Assembly (NCBI RefSeq): GCF_014205675.1
Contig: NZ_JACIIX010000014.1
Span: 53,026 to 117,025, forward strand
Length of the DNA stretch: 64,000 bases
Direction: 5' to 3'
Source: Novispirillum itersonii
GTDB lineage: Bacteria > Pseudomonadota > Alphaproteobacteria > Rhodospirillales > Rhodospirillaceae
In this document: piece after piece, positions 10,570 to 19,828 of the stretch
How the letters are laid out: each line of letters starts with the position of its first letter
Numbering within the stretch: the first letter of the stretch is position 1
The notes under the pieces: generated by a model
Databases searched by the model: none
What the model saw: only the letters and a program-made list of their open reading frames with translations
What the model was told of the DNA's origin: nothing
Program-made: the position numbers and the translations under genes

Positions 10570-11241
10570 TCAGGAGGGGTCGCTATCCTGCAAAATCCGC
10601 CGCAGCAGGGGGACGGTCACCGGGCGCTTTTCCGCCAGAGACAGCGCGTCGGCGGCGGCAACCGTGCGGTAGGCGGCTTCAAAGCTGCGGTCCATATGGC
10701 GCAGCAGATAGTCGATCACCTCGGCACCGATCTTGATCTGGCGGTCGGCAAACAGCTTGACCAACACCCCGGCAATCACCGGATCATCCGGCGAACCGAT
10801 TTCCGCCACCGGGGCTGCCTGTAGGCGGCTGCGCAGATCCGGCAGGGCGATGTTCCAGCGGCTGGCCGGGGTGCGGGCGGTCAGCAGAATGAATTTCCCG
10901 GCATCGCGGGCGGCATTGTAAAGGTGGAACAGGCCGGTTTCGTCGCTGACCCGGTCGGCATCATCAATCACCACCGCCGGGGCGGTCAGCAGGAATGGCG
11001 GATCCAGCCGCAGGCCGGGATCGCCGGTGACAATGCAGGCTCCGCTGGCGGTGGCGAAGACATGGGCGAGGTGGGTCTTGCCACAGCCGGGCGGCCCCCA
11101 CAGCAGCAGGGCCGGGGCGGGCCAGTCCGGCCAGCGGTCCAGCCAGCCGAGGGCCACGGCGCTGTGGTCGGCAACCAGAAAATCGTCCCGGCCCAAGGCC
11201 GGGCGATGGCCGAACGGCAGGGGAAGCTGAATTTGCGTCAT
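10570..11241 (-). CDS. hda: DnaA regulatory inactivator Hda / HdaA-like protein
   Basis: DnaA-related AAA+ protein of 223 residues without the DNA-binding domain of DnaA. This family works with the DNA clamp to stimulate ATP hydrolysis by DnaA. Walker A is present as WGPPGCGKTHLAHVFA (about residues 48-63), and the Walker B region is AVVIDDADRVSDETGLFHLYN. The N-terminal QIQLPLPFGHRPALGRDDF contains a QLPLPF clamp-binding peptide. Sensor-II-like residues follow near LRHMDRSFEAAY. The gene overlaps the upstream permease gene by ATGA, an arrangement common in alphaproteobacteria. Confidence 0.92.
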   Translation of the reverse strand: MTQIQLPLPFGHRPALGRDDFLVADHSAVALGWLDRWPDWPAPALLLWGPPGCGKTHLAHVFATASGACIVTGDPGLRLDPPFLLTAPAVVIDDADRVSDETGLFHLYNAARDAGKFILLTARTPASRWNIALPDLRSRLQAAPVAEIGSPDDPVIAGVLVKLFADRQIKIGAEVIDYLLRHMDRSFEAAYRTVAAADALSLAEKRPVTVPLLRRILQDSDPS

Positions 11242-12419
11242 CCTCCGGCGGCCTCCACACCGTCATCGTTTTCGGGGCCTTCATGCGTCTCTGGCGACCG
11301 GCCGCCGTGGTAGTAGGCGCTGTCCCGGTAGCGTTTCAGAAAATGCCGGACCAGAACCCCGATCACCGCCGCCACCGGCACCGCCAGCAGAATGCCGACA
11401 AAGCCGAACAGGGTGCCGCCGGACAGCAGGGCGAAGATCATCCACACCGGATGCAGGCCAACCCGTTCCCCCACCAGCCATGGTGACAGGAAATTGCCTT
11501 CAAGGAACTGCCCGCTGACAAACACCGCCCCGACCAGAACAATCGGCAGGGTGTCGGAAAACTGGGCCAGCGCCAGCCCCATCGACACCACAAAACCAAG
11601 GACGGTCCCGACATAGGGAATGAACGAGATCAGCCCCGCCGACAGCCCGACCACCAGCCCGAGATCCAGCCCGACCAGCGTCAGGCCGACGGCATAAAAC
11701 GTGCCGAGGGCCAGACAGACCGTTGCCTGCCCACGGACAAATCCGGCCAGCACGCTGTCGGCCTCCGCTGCCAGCGTGCGGATGGTTCCGGCGTGGCGGC
11801 GCGGCAGCAGGGAGTCAATCTGGCTGACGATCCGGTCCCAGTCGCGCAGCAGGTAAAACGACACCACCGGGGCAATCACCAGCAGCGACAGCAGGTTAAC
11901 CAGCGCCAGACCGCTGGTGAGCACCTTACCGATCAGCCCGAGGAACCATGAGGCCCCCTGACCGATCATGCCCTTGGCACTGTCGGTCAGGCTCTGGATC
12001 TGGGCCTTGGGCAGGATTTTTGCCGCCTGCGCCCACAGGGGGGCAATGCGGTCTTCGATCGCATGCAGATAATCCGGCACCCGGTGCAGGAAGCCGACCA
12101 CCTGCGACTCGATGGCCGGAGCCAGAACCAGAAGCACCCCGGCGACCAGCAGCAGGAACAGGGCGGTGATGGTGGCGGTGGCCAGTGTGCGCGACAGCCC
12201 CCGCCGTTCCAGCACATCGGCAACCGGATCCAGAAAATAGGCGACTGCCGCCCCGGCAACGAACGGCAGCAGCACAGACCGCAGCAGATAAACCCCGATC
12301 AGGGTGCCGATGATGACCGATGCCCAGAACAGGGCGTGCCGTTCAATGCTCGGCAGGGGAGAGGGGAGCGGAGAGTCCGGGTCGGTCGGATCCGGTGAGG
12401 CGGGAGACGGGGCAGTCAT
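11238..12419 (-). CDS. AI-2E family (PerM-like) membrane protein
   Basis: Polytopic membrane protein of 393 residues with about eight hydrophobic segments, matching the AI-2E/UPF0118 transporter family. The middle segment VIAPVVSFYLLRDWDRI and the C-terminal SGGTLFGFVGILLAVPVAAVIGV-type region are diagnostic. The substrate is unknown; some relatives export autoinducer-2 and others are sodium/proton antiporters. The N-terminal 20 residues are Pro/Ser/Asp-rich and cytoplasmic. It is translationally coupled to hda and follows the DUF2066 gene, a neighbourhood typical of alphaproteobacteria. Confidence 0.9.
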   Translation of the reverse strand: MTAPSPASPDPTDPDSPLPSPLPSIERHALFWASVIIGTLIGVYLLRSVLLPFVAGAAVAYFLDPVADVLERRGLSRTLATATITALFLLLVAGVLLVLAPAIESQVVGFLHRVPDYLHAIEDRIAPLWAQAAKILPKAQIQSLTDSAKGMIGQGASWFLGLIGKVLTSGLALVNLLSLLVIAPVVSFYLLRDWDRIVSQIDSLLPRRHAGTIRTLAAEADSVLAGFVRGQATVCLALGTFYAVGLTLVGLDLGLVVGLSAGLISFIPYVGTVLGFVVSMGLALAQFSDTLPIVLVGAVFVSGQFLEGNFLSPWLVGERVGLHPVWMIFALLSGGTLFGFVGILLAVPVAAVIGVLVRHFLKRYRDSAYYHGGRSPETHEGPENDDGVEAAGG

Positions 12420-12484
12420 GATCGGGGCACACCGGTTTGCTGGGGCCGTGGGGGCCGTGGAATATGGGGCGTATCGCCCTGTCA

Positions 12485-12507
12485 GGGCCGGAAAATGCTT
12501 CCGGCCC
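12485..12507 (-). other. Hairpin between the DUF2066 gene and the permease gene
   Basis: GGGCCGGAA/TTCCGGCCC form a perfect 9-bp stem. A second partial copy of the GGGCCGGAAAA word lies at 12529-12539. There is no U-tract on the minus strand, so it is more likely a processing or stability element than a terminator. Confidence 0.4.
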
Positions 12508-12563
12508 GGCAGCTTACTGGCAAACTCCGGGCCGGAAAAGCATCTTGGGCCTGTGGTGGCCGG

Positions 12564-13769
12564 TTACTGGATCACCACGGTTGGCGGCTGGCCGGGAGCG
12601 GCACTTTGCCCGGCGGCAGGCGGTACCCCCTTGCTCAGCACCCAGTGCCCGGTGCCGTCATCGGCCAGCGTCAGGCCATTCTGGGCCATGGCCTGAACCA
12701 GATCGGATGCGGCCCCCCGGTGGGTCAGGGAAATCATCGCCTCGCGGCTGCTCAGGCTTTGCAGGGTCCAGCTGCTGACCACCTGCTGTGACAGGGCCTG
12801 ACGGACGCTCAGCCAGTCGGGAAGGCCGCCGGGCAGGGGCACGGTGATGGACATGCTGCCCGACCCGACCAGCGACACCGCCGATCCGGCCTGAGACCGC
12901 CACTGGCCATCCAGCCAGTCGGCAATGGCATCGCTGGCGGCATCAAGGGCGGCGGTCAGGCTGCTGCTGGTCGGGGCCGGGACCCCGTTCAGCGGCTGGA
13001 ACTGTCCGCCCGGCCGGGCGAGGGACAGGTCGATGCGGCGGTTGGCGCCGTCGCCGGTCAGCACCGCTTTCACCACCACCGCATCTTCGGTGTGGTAACG
13101 GCGCATCAGGGTGGTCAGCCCGGCCTGATCCAGCGCCAGCGCCTTGGTGGCATCAAGGGCGGCACTATCACTGAGGTCGCCTGACGGAACGATCAGCGGG
13201 GTCAGGCCGGAGCGCGGGCGCCCCGACCACACGGTCTTCCACGGGCTGCGGTCGTCAAACAGCTGCGGCGGGGCATCCGGGGCCGCCTGAAAGATCGGCA
13301 GCACCACCATCGGTCTGGCCGGGGTGTCAAACACCGGCAGACCGGCGGCCTGCAACCGCTTTTTGGCGGTATCGGGGAAGAAGCTGACACTGATGGTGCC
13401 AAAATAGCGGACGGAGGAGGTCTTTTCAGTCTCCACAGCCACACCCAGCACCAGCGAGGGCAGTTCGGCATCTGTCGGCAGACTTACGGAGTCGCGGGCT
13501 GCCGGGCCGGACAGGCGGGCTGCCAGCTGCCGGAAGGCGGCTTTCTGGCCGTCCGCCACCGCCCGTTCCCGGGCCTGCACCGCATTTCCGGCGGTGGCAT
13601 CCACCGGGACTCCGGTGATGGTGTAAACGCCCATCAGATCGGCGGAAGCACTGGCGGACGCCGCCAGCGCCGGGGTCTGGGCCTGTGCCGCCGGGCCGTC
13701 CACCGCGACGGAGAGCGCGGAAACTGCGACAAAAATGCCTGCCAGCGCAGCCATCCGGCGCGGAGACAT
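12564..13769 (-). CDS. DUF2066 domain protein, exported
   Basis: Protein of about 401 residues with a signal peptide ([17 protein letters not shown] followed by a cleavable AQA region). The mature start [19 protein letters not shown] and the Ala/Arg-rich [12 protein letters not shown] are typical of DUF2066, a periplasmic family of unknown function. I take the ATG at 13769, which starts exactly at the signal peptide. Longer in-frame starts up to 13868 add 33 residues and would abut the divergent purM start. The family is commonly found beside purM and hda in alphaproteobacteria, as here; why is not known. Confidence 0.85.
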   Translation of the reverse strand: MSPRRMAALAGIFVAVSALSVAVDGPAAQAQTPALAASASASADLMGVYTITGVPVDATAGNAVQARERAVADGQKAAFRQLAARLSGPAARDSVSLPTDAELPSLVLGVAVETEKTSSVRYFGTISVSFFPDTAKKRLQAAGLPVFDTPARPMVVLPIFQAAPDAPPQLFDDRSPWKTVWSGRPRSGLTPLIVPSGDLSDSAALDATKALALDQAGLTTLMRRYHTEDAVVVKAVLTGDGANRRIDLSLARPGGQFQPLNGVPAPTSSSLTAALDAASDAIADWLDGQWRSQAGSAVSLVGSGSMSITVPLPGGLPDWLSVRQALSQQVVSSWTLQSLSSREAMISLTHRGAASDLVQAMAQNGLTLADDGTGHWVLSKGVPPAAGQSAAPGQPPTVVIQ

Positions 13770-13867
13770 GGCAACGGGCGTTGCAATGCCGGAGCGTTGC
13801 AGTATGTTCCCACCCGAGAAGGCCATGCCTCCCATCTTCAAATCACCGAACCAGCGCGAGGGCGCCA

Positions 13868-14947
13868 TTGTCTACTCCTTCCAAGACCACCGGACTTAGC
13901 TACAAGGATGCTGGCGTTGACATTGACGCCGGAAACGCTCTTGTGCAAGCCATCAAGCCGCTCGCCAAAGCAACCGCCCGCTCCGGGGCCGATTCGGCCC
14001 TCGGGGGGTTCGGCGGTCTGTTCGACCTGAAGGCGGCGGGTTTCAAAGACCCGATTCTGTGCGCCGCCAACGATGGCGTCGGCACCAAGCTGAAAGTGGC
14101 GATTGATGCCAACCGCCACGATACCGTTGGTATCGACCTGGTGGCGATGTGTGTCAATGATCTGGTGGTGCAGGGGGCGGAACCGCTGTTCTTCCTCGAC
14201 TACTTTGCCACCGGCAAGCTGGATGTGGCGCAGGCGCGCGACGTGATCGCCGGGATCAGCGAAGGCTGCCTTCAGGCGGGCTGCGCCCTGATCGGCGGCG
14301 AAACCGCTGAAATGCCGGGCATGTACAAGTCCGGGGATTACGATCTGGCCGGGTTTGCCGTCGGGGCTGCCGAGCGCGGCGAAATGATCGACGGCACCAC
14401 CTGTGCCGCCGGTGACGTGCTGATCGGTCTGGCCTCCACCGGGGTGCACTCCAACGGCTATTCGCTGGTGCGCCGCATCGTGGAGCGGTCCGGGCTGTCC
14501 TATGAGGCTCCGGCCCCGTTCGCCCCGGAAAAGTCGCTGGGCGAAGCCCTGCTGACCCCGACCCGGATTTATGTGAAGAGCTGTCTGGCCGCGATCCGCG
14601 CCGGTCACGTCAAGGCGCTGGCCCACATCACCGGCGGTGGCTACACGGAAAACATTCCGCGTGTGCTGCCGGATGCGATTGCCGCTGATCTCGACGTGGC
14701 GGCGCTGCCGCTGCCGCCGGTGTTCCGCTGGCTGGCCGAAACCGGTGGCATCTCTGCCCCGGAAATGGCCCGCACCTTCAACTGCGGCATCGGTATGGTC
14801 GTCGTGGTTCCGGCCGACCGGGCCGAAGCCGCACTGGCGGTGTTCGCCGAACATGGGGAAACCGCCCGGGTGATTGGCCGTCTGGCGGACCGCAACGATG
14901 GCGAGGCGGTCCGGATGGACGGTCTGGCCGGGGCGTGGGGTCTCTGA
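13868..14947 (+). CDS. purM: Phosphoribosylformylglycinamidine cyclo-ligase (AIR synthetase)
   Basis: PurM of 359 residues, which closes the imidazole ring in purine synthesis using ATP. The N-terminal [16 protein letters not shown] is typical. GGFGGLFDL and the nucleotide-binding loop NDGVGTKLK follow, then [28 protein letters not shown] and, near the C-terminus, [14 protein letters not shown] chose the TTG at 13868, which has GAGGG about 7 bases upstream and fits the family N-terminus; an in-frame extension to 13685 would overlap the signal-peptide coding end of the divergent DUF2066 gene. The stop codon overlaps the purN start (TGATG), so translation is coupled. Confidence 0.95.
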   Translation: MSTPSKTTGLSYKDAGVDIDAGNALVQAIKPLAKATARSGADSALGGFGGLFDLKAAGFKDPILCAANDGVGTKLKVAIDANRHDTVGIDLVAMCVNDLVVQGAEPLFFLDYFATGKLDVAQARDVIAGISEGCLQAGCALIGGETAEMPGMYKSGDYDLAGFAVGAAERGEMIDGTTCAAGDVLIGLASTGVHSNGYSLVRRIVERSGLSYEAPAPFAPEKSLGEALLTPTRIYVKSCLAAIRAGHVKALAHITGGGYTENIPRVLPDAIAADLDVAALPLPPVFRWLAETGGISAPEMARTFNCGIGMVVVVPADRAEAALAVFAEHGETARVIGRLADRNDGEAVRMDGLAGAWGL

Positions 14948-15603
14948 TGACGGATCGGAAACTGCGGGTCGGGGTTCTGGCGTCGGGGCGGGGATCCAAT
15001 CTTCAGGCCCTGATTGATGCCTGTGCCGACCCGTCGTTCCCGGTCGAGATCGTCCATGTCCTGTCGAACAGTGCCGGGGCCTATGCGCTGGAACGGGCGG
15101 AACAGGCCGGGATCCCGACCTCGCTGATCCGGCATAAGGACTATCCGAGCCGGGAAGCGTTTGACGCTGCCGTCGATGCCCGCCTGCGCGATGCCGGGGT
15201 GGGTTTCGTCTGTCTGGCCGGGTTCATGCGCCTGCTGTCAGAAGGCTTTGTCCGGGGATGGGAGGGGCGGATGATCAACATCCACCCGTCGCTGCTGCCG
15301 TCCTTCAAGGGGCTGCATACCCATGAACAGGCCCTGACCGCCGGGGTGAAACTGCACGGCTGTACCGTGCATTTCGTCCGCCCGGCGCTGGATGACGGCC
15401 CGATTCTGGCGCAGGCGGCGGTGCCGGTTCTGCCGGAAGATACCCCGGACACGCTGGCGGCCCGGGTGCTGGAGCAGGAACACCGGCTGTATCCGCTGGC
15501 CCTGCGGCTGATCGCCGAAGGAAAAGCGGTGATCGACGGCGACATCGTCCGCATCACCGGTGCTGCTGCCGGTGGGGCGCTGGCCAATCCGTTGCCGCAG
15601 TAA
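14947..15603 (+). CDS. purN: Phosphoribosylglycinamide formyltransferase
   Basis: PurN of 218 residues transfers the formyl group of 10-formyl-tetrahydrofolate to GAR in purine synthesis. The phosphate loop ASGRGSNLQALID begins near residue 12. The active site contains NIHPSLLPSFKGLHTHEQAL (Asn, His), then HGCTVHFV and the Asp in LDDGPILAQ. I take the ATG overlapping the purM stop rather than an upstream in-frame GTG inside purM. Length is normal. Confidence 0.96.
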   Translation: MTDRKLRVGVLASGRGSNLQALIDACADPSFPVEIVHVLSNSAGAYALERAEQAGIPTSLIRHKDYPSREAFDAAVDARLRDAGVGFVCLAGFMRLLSEGFVRGWEGRMINIHPSLLPSFKGLHTHEQALTAGVKLHGCTVHFVRPALDDGPILAQAAVPVLPEDTPDTLAARVLEQEHRLYPLALRLIAEGKAVIDGDIVRITGAAAGGALANPLPQ

Positions 15604-15630
15604 CGGCCGGTTCCTTTCAGATGTGATACA

Positions 15631-15670
15631 GGCCCTGCCGGAAGACCTCCGGCAGGGCCTGCTGTTTTTT
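15631..15670. terminator. Terminator after purN
   Basis: The arms of about 12 bp between 15631 and 15659 (GGCCCTGCCGG / CCGGCAGGGCC) are followed by CTGCTGTTTTTT on the plus strand. It ends purMN. The minus-strand aminotransferase gene ends at 15685, so the same stem could also serve it, though without a good U-tract. Confidence 0.85.
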
Positions 15671-15684
15671 CAGGGCGCTCCCGC

Positions 15685-16551
15685 TCAGGCACTGCTGCGG
15701 GCGAAGGCCCAGTACAGTTCCCGCGCCTTGCGGTACAGCGGGCCGATGGCGTAGCCCCGGTCCTCAACCCGCAGGCAGGGCTGGACCTTGGCATAGTTGC
15801 CGGTGGAGAACACTTCGTCGGCCTGAAGCACCTCGGTGAAGGTGACAGAGCGTTCCTGCACCTCAACCCCGACCTGCCGGAACAGGGTGATGATGCGCTG
15901 ACGGGTCAGACCGTTCAGGAAGGTCCCGTTCGGTACCGGAGTGTGGACGACGCCGTTCTTGGTGAAGAACAGGTTGGTATAGGCAAACTCCGCCACGTTA
16001 CCCGACGGGTCCGGCACCACGGCGGTGTCGAAGCCCTTGTTGTGGGCTTCCACCACGCAGCGGGTGACGTTGGGGTACAGGCAGGCCGCTTTGGCTTCGG
16101 TCGGGGCCATGTCGCGGGCCGGGCGGCGGAAGCTGGACAGGCAGGCGGAGAATCCGGCGTCCTCCGGCGGCATCGGCGCATCAAACAGGCACAGGGCAAA
16201 GCGGGTGGAGGCCGGATTGGGGACCAGCATCCCGTCTTCGCCCCAGAACACCGGCTTGATGTACAGGGTGCTGTCCAGCCCGCAGCGGCGGATCCCTTCC
16301 CACGCCAGCTCGGCGATTTCGGCTCCGGTCAGCATCGGTTGCAGGCCGAGAACACGGGCGGAGCGCACGGCGCGCTCGCAGTGCAGCAGCAGGTCCGGGG
16401 CCATTCCTTCAAAATAGCGGGCTCCGTCAAAGACCGACGAGCCAAGCCAGACGGCGTGGCTGTGCGGACCCAGCAGGCCGGGGTTGCCAAGATGCCAATG
16501 ACCGTCGGCATAGACAAGCAGCGGCGCGGAGGAAGGGGAAACACCGGACAT
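15685..16551 (-). CDS. ilvE: Branched-chain amino acid aminotransferase (class IV PLP)
   Basis: PLP enzyme of 288 residues in the fold-type IV aminotransferase family, most like branched-chain aminotransferases that interconvert Leu/Ile/Val and their keto acids. The N-terminal GLLGPHSHAVWLGSSVFDGAR is conserved. The PLP Lys lies in PTEAKAACLYPN, followed by the cofactor-phosphate segments NVAEFAYTNLFF and GLTRQRIITL. It is shorter than E. coli IlvE (about 309) but within the family. D-amino acid or aminodeoxychorismate activity in this fold cannot be fully excluded. Confidence 0.85.
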   Translation of the reverse strand: MSGVSPSSAPLLVYADGHWHLGNPGLLGPHSHAVWLGSSVFDGARYFEGMAPDLLLHCERAVRSARVLGLQPMLTGAEIAELAWEGIRRCGLDSTLYIKPVFWGEDGMLVPNPASTRFALCLFDAPMPPEDAGFSACLSSFRRPARDMAPTEAKAACLYPNVTRCVVEAHNKGFDTAVVPDPSGNVAEFAYTNLFFTKNGVVHTPVPNGTFLNGLTRQRIITLFRQVGVEVQERSVTFTEVLQADEVFSTGNYAKVQPCLRVEDRGYAIGPLYRKARELYWAFARSSA

Positions 16552-16750
16552 CGGACACCTGCCTTGCTGGATTTTTTGGATGTGGCCGGGTCAGCGGATG
16601 AACCGGGAAACCACATCGGAGAGGAGAGGTTTCAGGATAAGCAGGGCGGCTGCCCTTTGTCCAATCCTGCTGAAGAACCAGTCCTTTCTGAGCCGGATGT
16701 TTTCCGGCCCCTGTCTGTTCGCCGGGGCTTTCGGGATGGGGTGAAAAGGC

Positions 16751-16776
16751 AGACGCCCCGCACAGGGCGGGGCGTC
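16751..16776 (-). terminator. Terminator for the small chemoreceptor-like gene
   Basis: A perfect stem AGACGCCCCGC / GCGGGGCGTCT is followed on the minus strand by GCCTTTTC. It lies just past the stop codon of the gene ending at 16804. Confidence 0.7.
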
Positions 16777-16803
16777 TGACGGCAGTCTCAGAAGCGGGTA
16801 AGA

Positions 16804-17415
16804 TCAGCCCTTACGGCGCATGCTCAGCCGTTCCGCCGCATCCAGAACCGTCTTCACGGCACGGTCAGAGTCATCGACCATCGCCCGCAGATCGGTGATG
16901 TAGCGCTTCATGGTGTTCGCCACAGTGCGGAATTCCGGCTCGTAACGCCCGGCACCGGCCGCCTCGATGGCGATGTTGGTGGCGATCCCGTTGGACTGTT
17001 CGGCAATCCGGCGGATGGTCTGGGCGTGAACGGAAATCTGCTTGGCATGTTCGGCCAGCGATCCGACAACATCATCGTCAGTATCGCTTTCGGCGCTGGC
17101 ACCCTTGGCCAGTTCCTGCGCCTTGCCCTGAAGGGAATGCATGTCTTCCTGCACCCGGTTCAGCTGGCTGACCAGCTGGCGGGTGTACTGGGTCAGGGCG
17201 CGCACCGCGACCCCGGCAGTCCCGGCGCGGCCGGCGGCCAGTTCGGCGTTCAGCGACAGGATCCGCATGTCTTCCGACAGTTCCCGCAGCCGGACAAACG
17301 CATGAAGGGCGGTGTCGCACTGGGTAAACATGTCGGCGACAGCACTGTCAAAGCGGGACTGTGCGGTGGTCGAAACGGCCTGCGCAGTCATTACAGTGTC
17401 TTGAGTGTCATGCAT
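16804..17415 (-). CDS. Small soluble chemoreceptor-like protein
   Basis: Protein of about 203 residues, all helical, with no membrane segment, sensor domain or HAMP domain. Two segments resemble the signalling tip of methyl-accepting chemotaxis proteins: ILSLNAELAAGRAG (about residues 50-65) and NGIATNIAIEAAGAG (about 143-157). They echo the [15 protein letters not shown] consensus seen in the full receptor at 19829-21973, but both are degenerate. I take the ATG at 17415, with GGGGTGG upstream; a longer in-frame extension to 17712 is Cys/Arg-rich and unlike protein. It is a single gene with its own terminator. It may bind a CheW-like partner or be a cytosolic scaffold; function is not established. 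Confidence 0.7.
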   Translation of the reverse strand: MHDTQDTVMTAQAVSTTAQSRFDSAVADMFTQCDTALHAFVRLRELSEDMRILSLNAELAAGRAGTAGVAVRALTQYTRQLVSQLNRVQEDMHSLQGKAQELAKGASAESDTDDDVVGSLAEHAKQISVHAQTIRRIAEQSNGIATNIAIEAAGAGRYEPEFRTVANTMKRYITDLRAMVDDSDRAVKTVLDAAERLSMRRKG

Positions 17416-17900
17416 TCCAGTACCACCCCAGTTTTTTTGATGGCGGCCGCCGGAGACGGATCTGTCCCGATCGGCAGGCTTTACAGTTGGCCAAGCGTTC
17501 TGTGGCAGGCAGCTCCGTCGGTAAACCGGTCTTTCTGACCGGATGCCGCAGCCCTTCCCTATGGGTCGGATAACCCCTGCTTCATGAAGAATAATCTGCC
17601 GCCATGGCAACGCAACACAAATGACAGGGCAAGCCGATGAATCTTTGCCGACTGGTTCTTCCGGCTCAGTCCCGTGCCCGCCTGTCTGCTCTCCCCGCCT
17701 GTCTGCTCTCATTATGAACGTTTGCCCTCAGCTCTCATTGTGAACGTTTGATTGACCGGGGTGTGGGACAAAGGTAATCAGAGAGATACGCGCCGAGCGC
17801 GGCCCAGAATGTGTTCCGCAGGAAGACCGGTCTCCCGGAGTCCGCCGGAATGCCGGAGAAGCCGCCGGGCCACAGGGGAAGAACGGGTGCCGGAGCGCCG
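17416..17900. other. Divergent intergenic region with two kinds of direct repeat
   Basis: About 485 bases between the small chemoreceptor-like gene and the ABC gene. It contains a 16-base word in tandem, CCGCCTGTCTGCTCTC at 17678-17693 and 17695-17710. Next comes a near-perfect 20-base word starting GCTCTCATT and ending GAACGTTTG at 17705-17724 and 17731-17750 (one mismatch, period 26). The rest shows no recognisable gene. Confidence 0.65.
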
Positions 17901-19763
17901 ATGACATCACAGACGGATACTCCGGCGGAGACCCCGGAAACGGACGGCTCCGACGGACAGACTGCCGGGGCTCCCGGCGGGTCAGGGCGCCGTTCCGGAC
18001 CGGCCATGCGCAGCTGGCGGTCCCTGTTCCGCGATATTCTGGCTCTGGCCGGTCCTTACTGGCGGTCCCGCGACCGCTGGAAAGCCATTGGCTGGACCGT
18101 GGCGCTGGTGATTCTGACCATCGGGCAGGTTTCCGTTCCGGTGGCCCTGAATGTGTGGAGTGAACGCCTGTTTGATGCGCTGGAGCAGCGGGCGTTCCCG
18201 ATGTTCATGACCCTGATCGGAGCGCTGCTGGTGATTATCGGCGGCAATGTGATGATCGTTGCCGTTCACCTGCGCACCAAGCGCCGCCTTCAGGTGGCTT
18301 GGCGCGGCTGGCTGTCGCGGCGGTTGCTGGATGAATGGATGGCCGCAGGCCGCCATTATCAGGCCACCCTGATTGAAGGGGAGCATGACAACCCCGATGG
18401 CCGCATTGCCGAAGATATCCGCATTGCCACGGAATATGCGGTCGATCTGGCCCATTCCCTGCTGTATGCGGTGCTGATCCTGATCAGCTTCACGCAAATT
18501 CTGTGGACCCTGTCGGGATCGCCGGAGATTACCCTGTTTGGTGTTGATCTCTATCTGCCGGGGCATCTGGTCTGGGTGGCGCTGATCTATGCGACCATCG
18601 GCACCTCGGTGGCGTTCTTTCTGGGCCGGCCGCTGGTGCGGGCGGTCAACCGCCGTCAGACCGATGAGGCGAATTTCCGCTTCGGTCTGGTCCACGCCCG
18701 GGAAAATTCGCTGGCGATTGCCGTTCTGCATGGCGAACCGGATGAGCGCCGCCGCCTGAACCTTCTGTTCCGGGGGGTATCGCGGGCGTGGGACCGTCAG
18801 ACCGGGGCGCTGACCAATATTTTCTTCTTCACCGCCAGCTGGTCGGTGTTATCGCAGGTGTTTCCGGTGCTTATCGCGGCCCCGCGCTATATCTCCGGGG
18901 CGATTACCCTCGGCGGGTTGATGCAGACGGCGCAGGCGTTCCAGCAGATGATCGCCGCGCTGTCATGGCCGATCGATAACCTGTCGAAAGTGGCGGAATG
19001 GCGGGCATCGGTGGAGCGTGTGCTGGGCCTGCACGATGCCATGCTGGCGCTGTCGCGCCGCAATATGGTGTCGGAGGGTCCGACCATTGCCCTGCGGCGG
19101 ACGTCTGATCCGGTGTTCGGGTTCTCCCGGCTTCAGGTTCTGGAGCCGGACGGGACGCTGGTGATCGCCCCCTTTGACGGGCAGATCTCCGCAGGCCAGA
19201 AAATGCTGATCACCGGCGACCCGGCGATGGTCAACAAGCTGTTCAAGGTGGTTGCCCGCCTGTGGCCGTGGGGCAGCGGGCGTCTGGATCTGCCGCAGCG
19301 GGAAGACCTGTTCTTCATGCCGCAGCGCCCCTATCTGCCGATCGGCGATCTGCGGGCGGTGGTCTGTTACCCGATGCCGCCGGAGCATTATGGCGATGAA
19401 CAGATCGTTGCCGTGCTGAAGCGGGTGGGGCTGGAGGATCTGATCCCGTCTCTGGAGGCCGAGGCAACGTGGGAAAACGTGCTGCCGGTGGGGGATCAGC
19501 AGCGCCTTGGGTTTGCCCGTCTACTGCTGACCCAGCCGCGCTGGATCTGCCTGCAGGATGCCACCGATGGCCTGATCCCGGAAGATGAGCACGCCATGTT
19601 GCGGATCTTACAGCGCGATTTTGCTTCCGCCGGAATTCTGATCATGGGGCGGCCGGTGCCGTTTGATGGCGGTTTCGACCGGATCCTGACTATCAGCCGG
19701 GTCAACAGCCATGCAGAGGTGGCGGAGACCCCGGTGGTGCAGACGGTGCCGTTCGGGCAATAA
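17901..19763 (+). CDS. SbmA/BacA-YddA-type ABC transporter with degenerate ATPase domain
   Basis: Membrane protein of about 620 residues with an N-terminal membrane domain (about residues 55-380; RDILALAGPYWRSRDRWKA start, six helices) and a C-terminal nucleotide-binding-like domain. It aligns with the YddA/SbmA-related ABC family through LWPWGSGRLDLP and FFMPQRPYLPIGDLRAVVCYP. The ATPase motifs are eroded. Walker A GxSGSGKST is replaced by TGDPAMVNKLF (near residue 434), and the signature LSGGEQQR by LPVGDQQR. The Walker B end LDEAT is replaced by LQDAT (near 553), and the switch His by IMGRP. It is therefore probably unable to hydrolyse ATP and may act as a gradient-driven transporter like SbmA/BacA. 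I take the ATG at 17901 with GGAG 5-6 bases upstream; a longer start at 17811 is possible. Substrate is unknown. Confidence 0.85.
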   Translation: MTSQTDTPAETPETDGSDGQTAGAPGGSGRRSGPAMRSWRSLFRDILALAGPYWRSRDRWKAIGWTVALVILTIGQVSVPVALNVWSERLFDALEQRAFPMFMTLIGALLVIIGGNVMIVAVHLRTKRRLQVAWRGWLSRRLLDEWMAAGRHYQATLIEGEHDNPDGRIAEDIRIATEYAVDLAHSLLYAVLILISFTQILWTLSGSPEITLFGVDLYLPGHLVWVALIYATIGTSVAFFLGRPLVRAVNRRQTDEANFRFGLVHARENSLAIAVLHGEPDERRRLNLLFRGVSRAWDRQTGALTNIFFFTASWSVLSQVFPVLIAAPRYISGAITLGGLMQTAQAFQQMIAALSWPIDNLSKVAEWRASVERVLGLHDAMLALSRRNMVSEGPTIALRRTSDPVFGFSRLQVLEPDGTLVIAPFDGQISAGQKMLITGDPAMVNKLFKVVARLWPWGSGRLDLPQREDLFFMPQRPYLPIGDLRAVVCYPMPPEHYGDEQIVAVLKRVGLEDLIPSLEAEATWENVLPVGDQQRLGFARLLLTQPRWICLQDATDGLIPEDEHAMLRILQRDFASAGILIMGRPVPFDGGFDRILTISRVNSHAEVAETPVVQTVPFGQ

Positions 19764-19780
19764 GCCCTGAAAAGCAGACG

Positions 19781-19800
19781 GCCCCGCACAGGCGGGGCCG
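19781..19800 (-). terminator. Terminator for the chemoreceptor gene
   Basis: GGCCCCGC / GCGGGGCC form a tight stem followed on the minus strand by GTCTGCTTTTC. It lies between the converging ABC and chemoreceptor genes and suits the minus-strand one. Confidence 0.65.
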
Positions 19801-19828
19801 GGGGATCTGCCGGAAGGGAGCGGAGCCC

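Noticed and set aside
13685..13867. Upstream in-frame extension of purM by 61 codons
   Set aside because: It overlaps the signal-peptide region of the divergent DUF2066 gene and lacks the purM family N-terminus; the TTG at 13868 has a ribosome-binding site.
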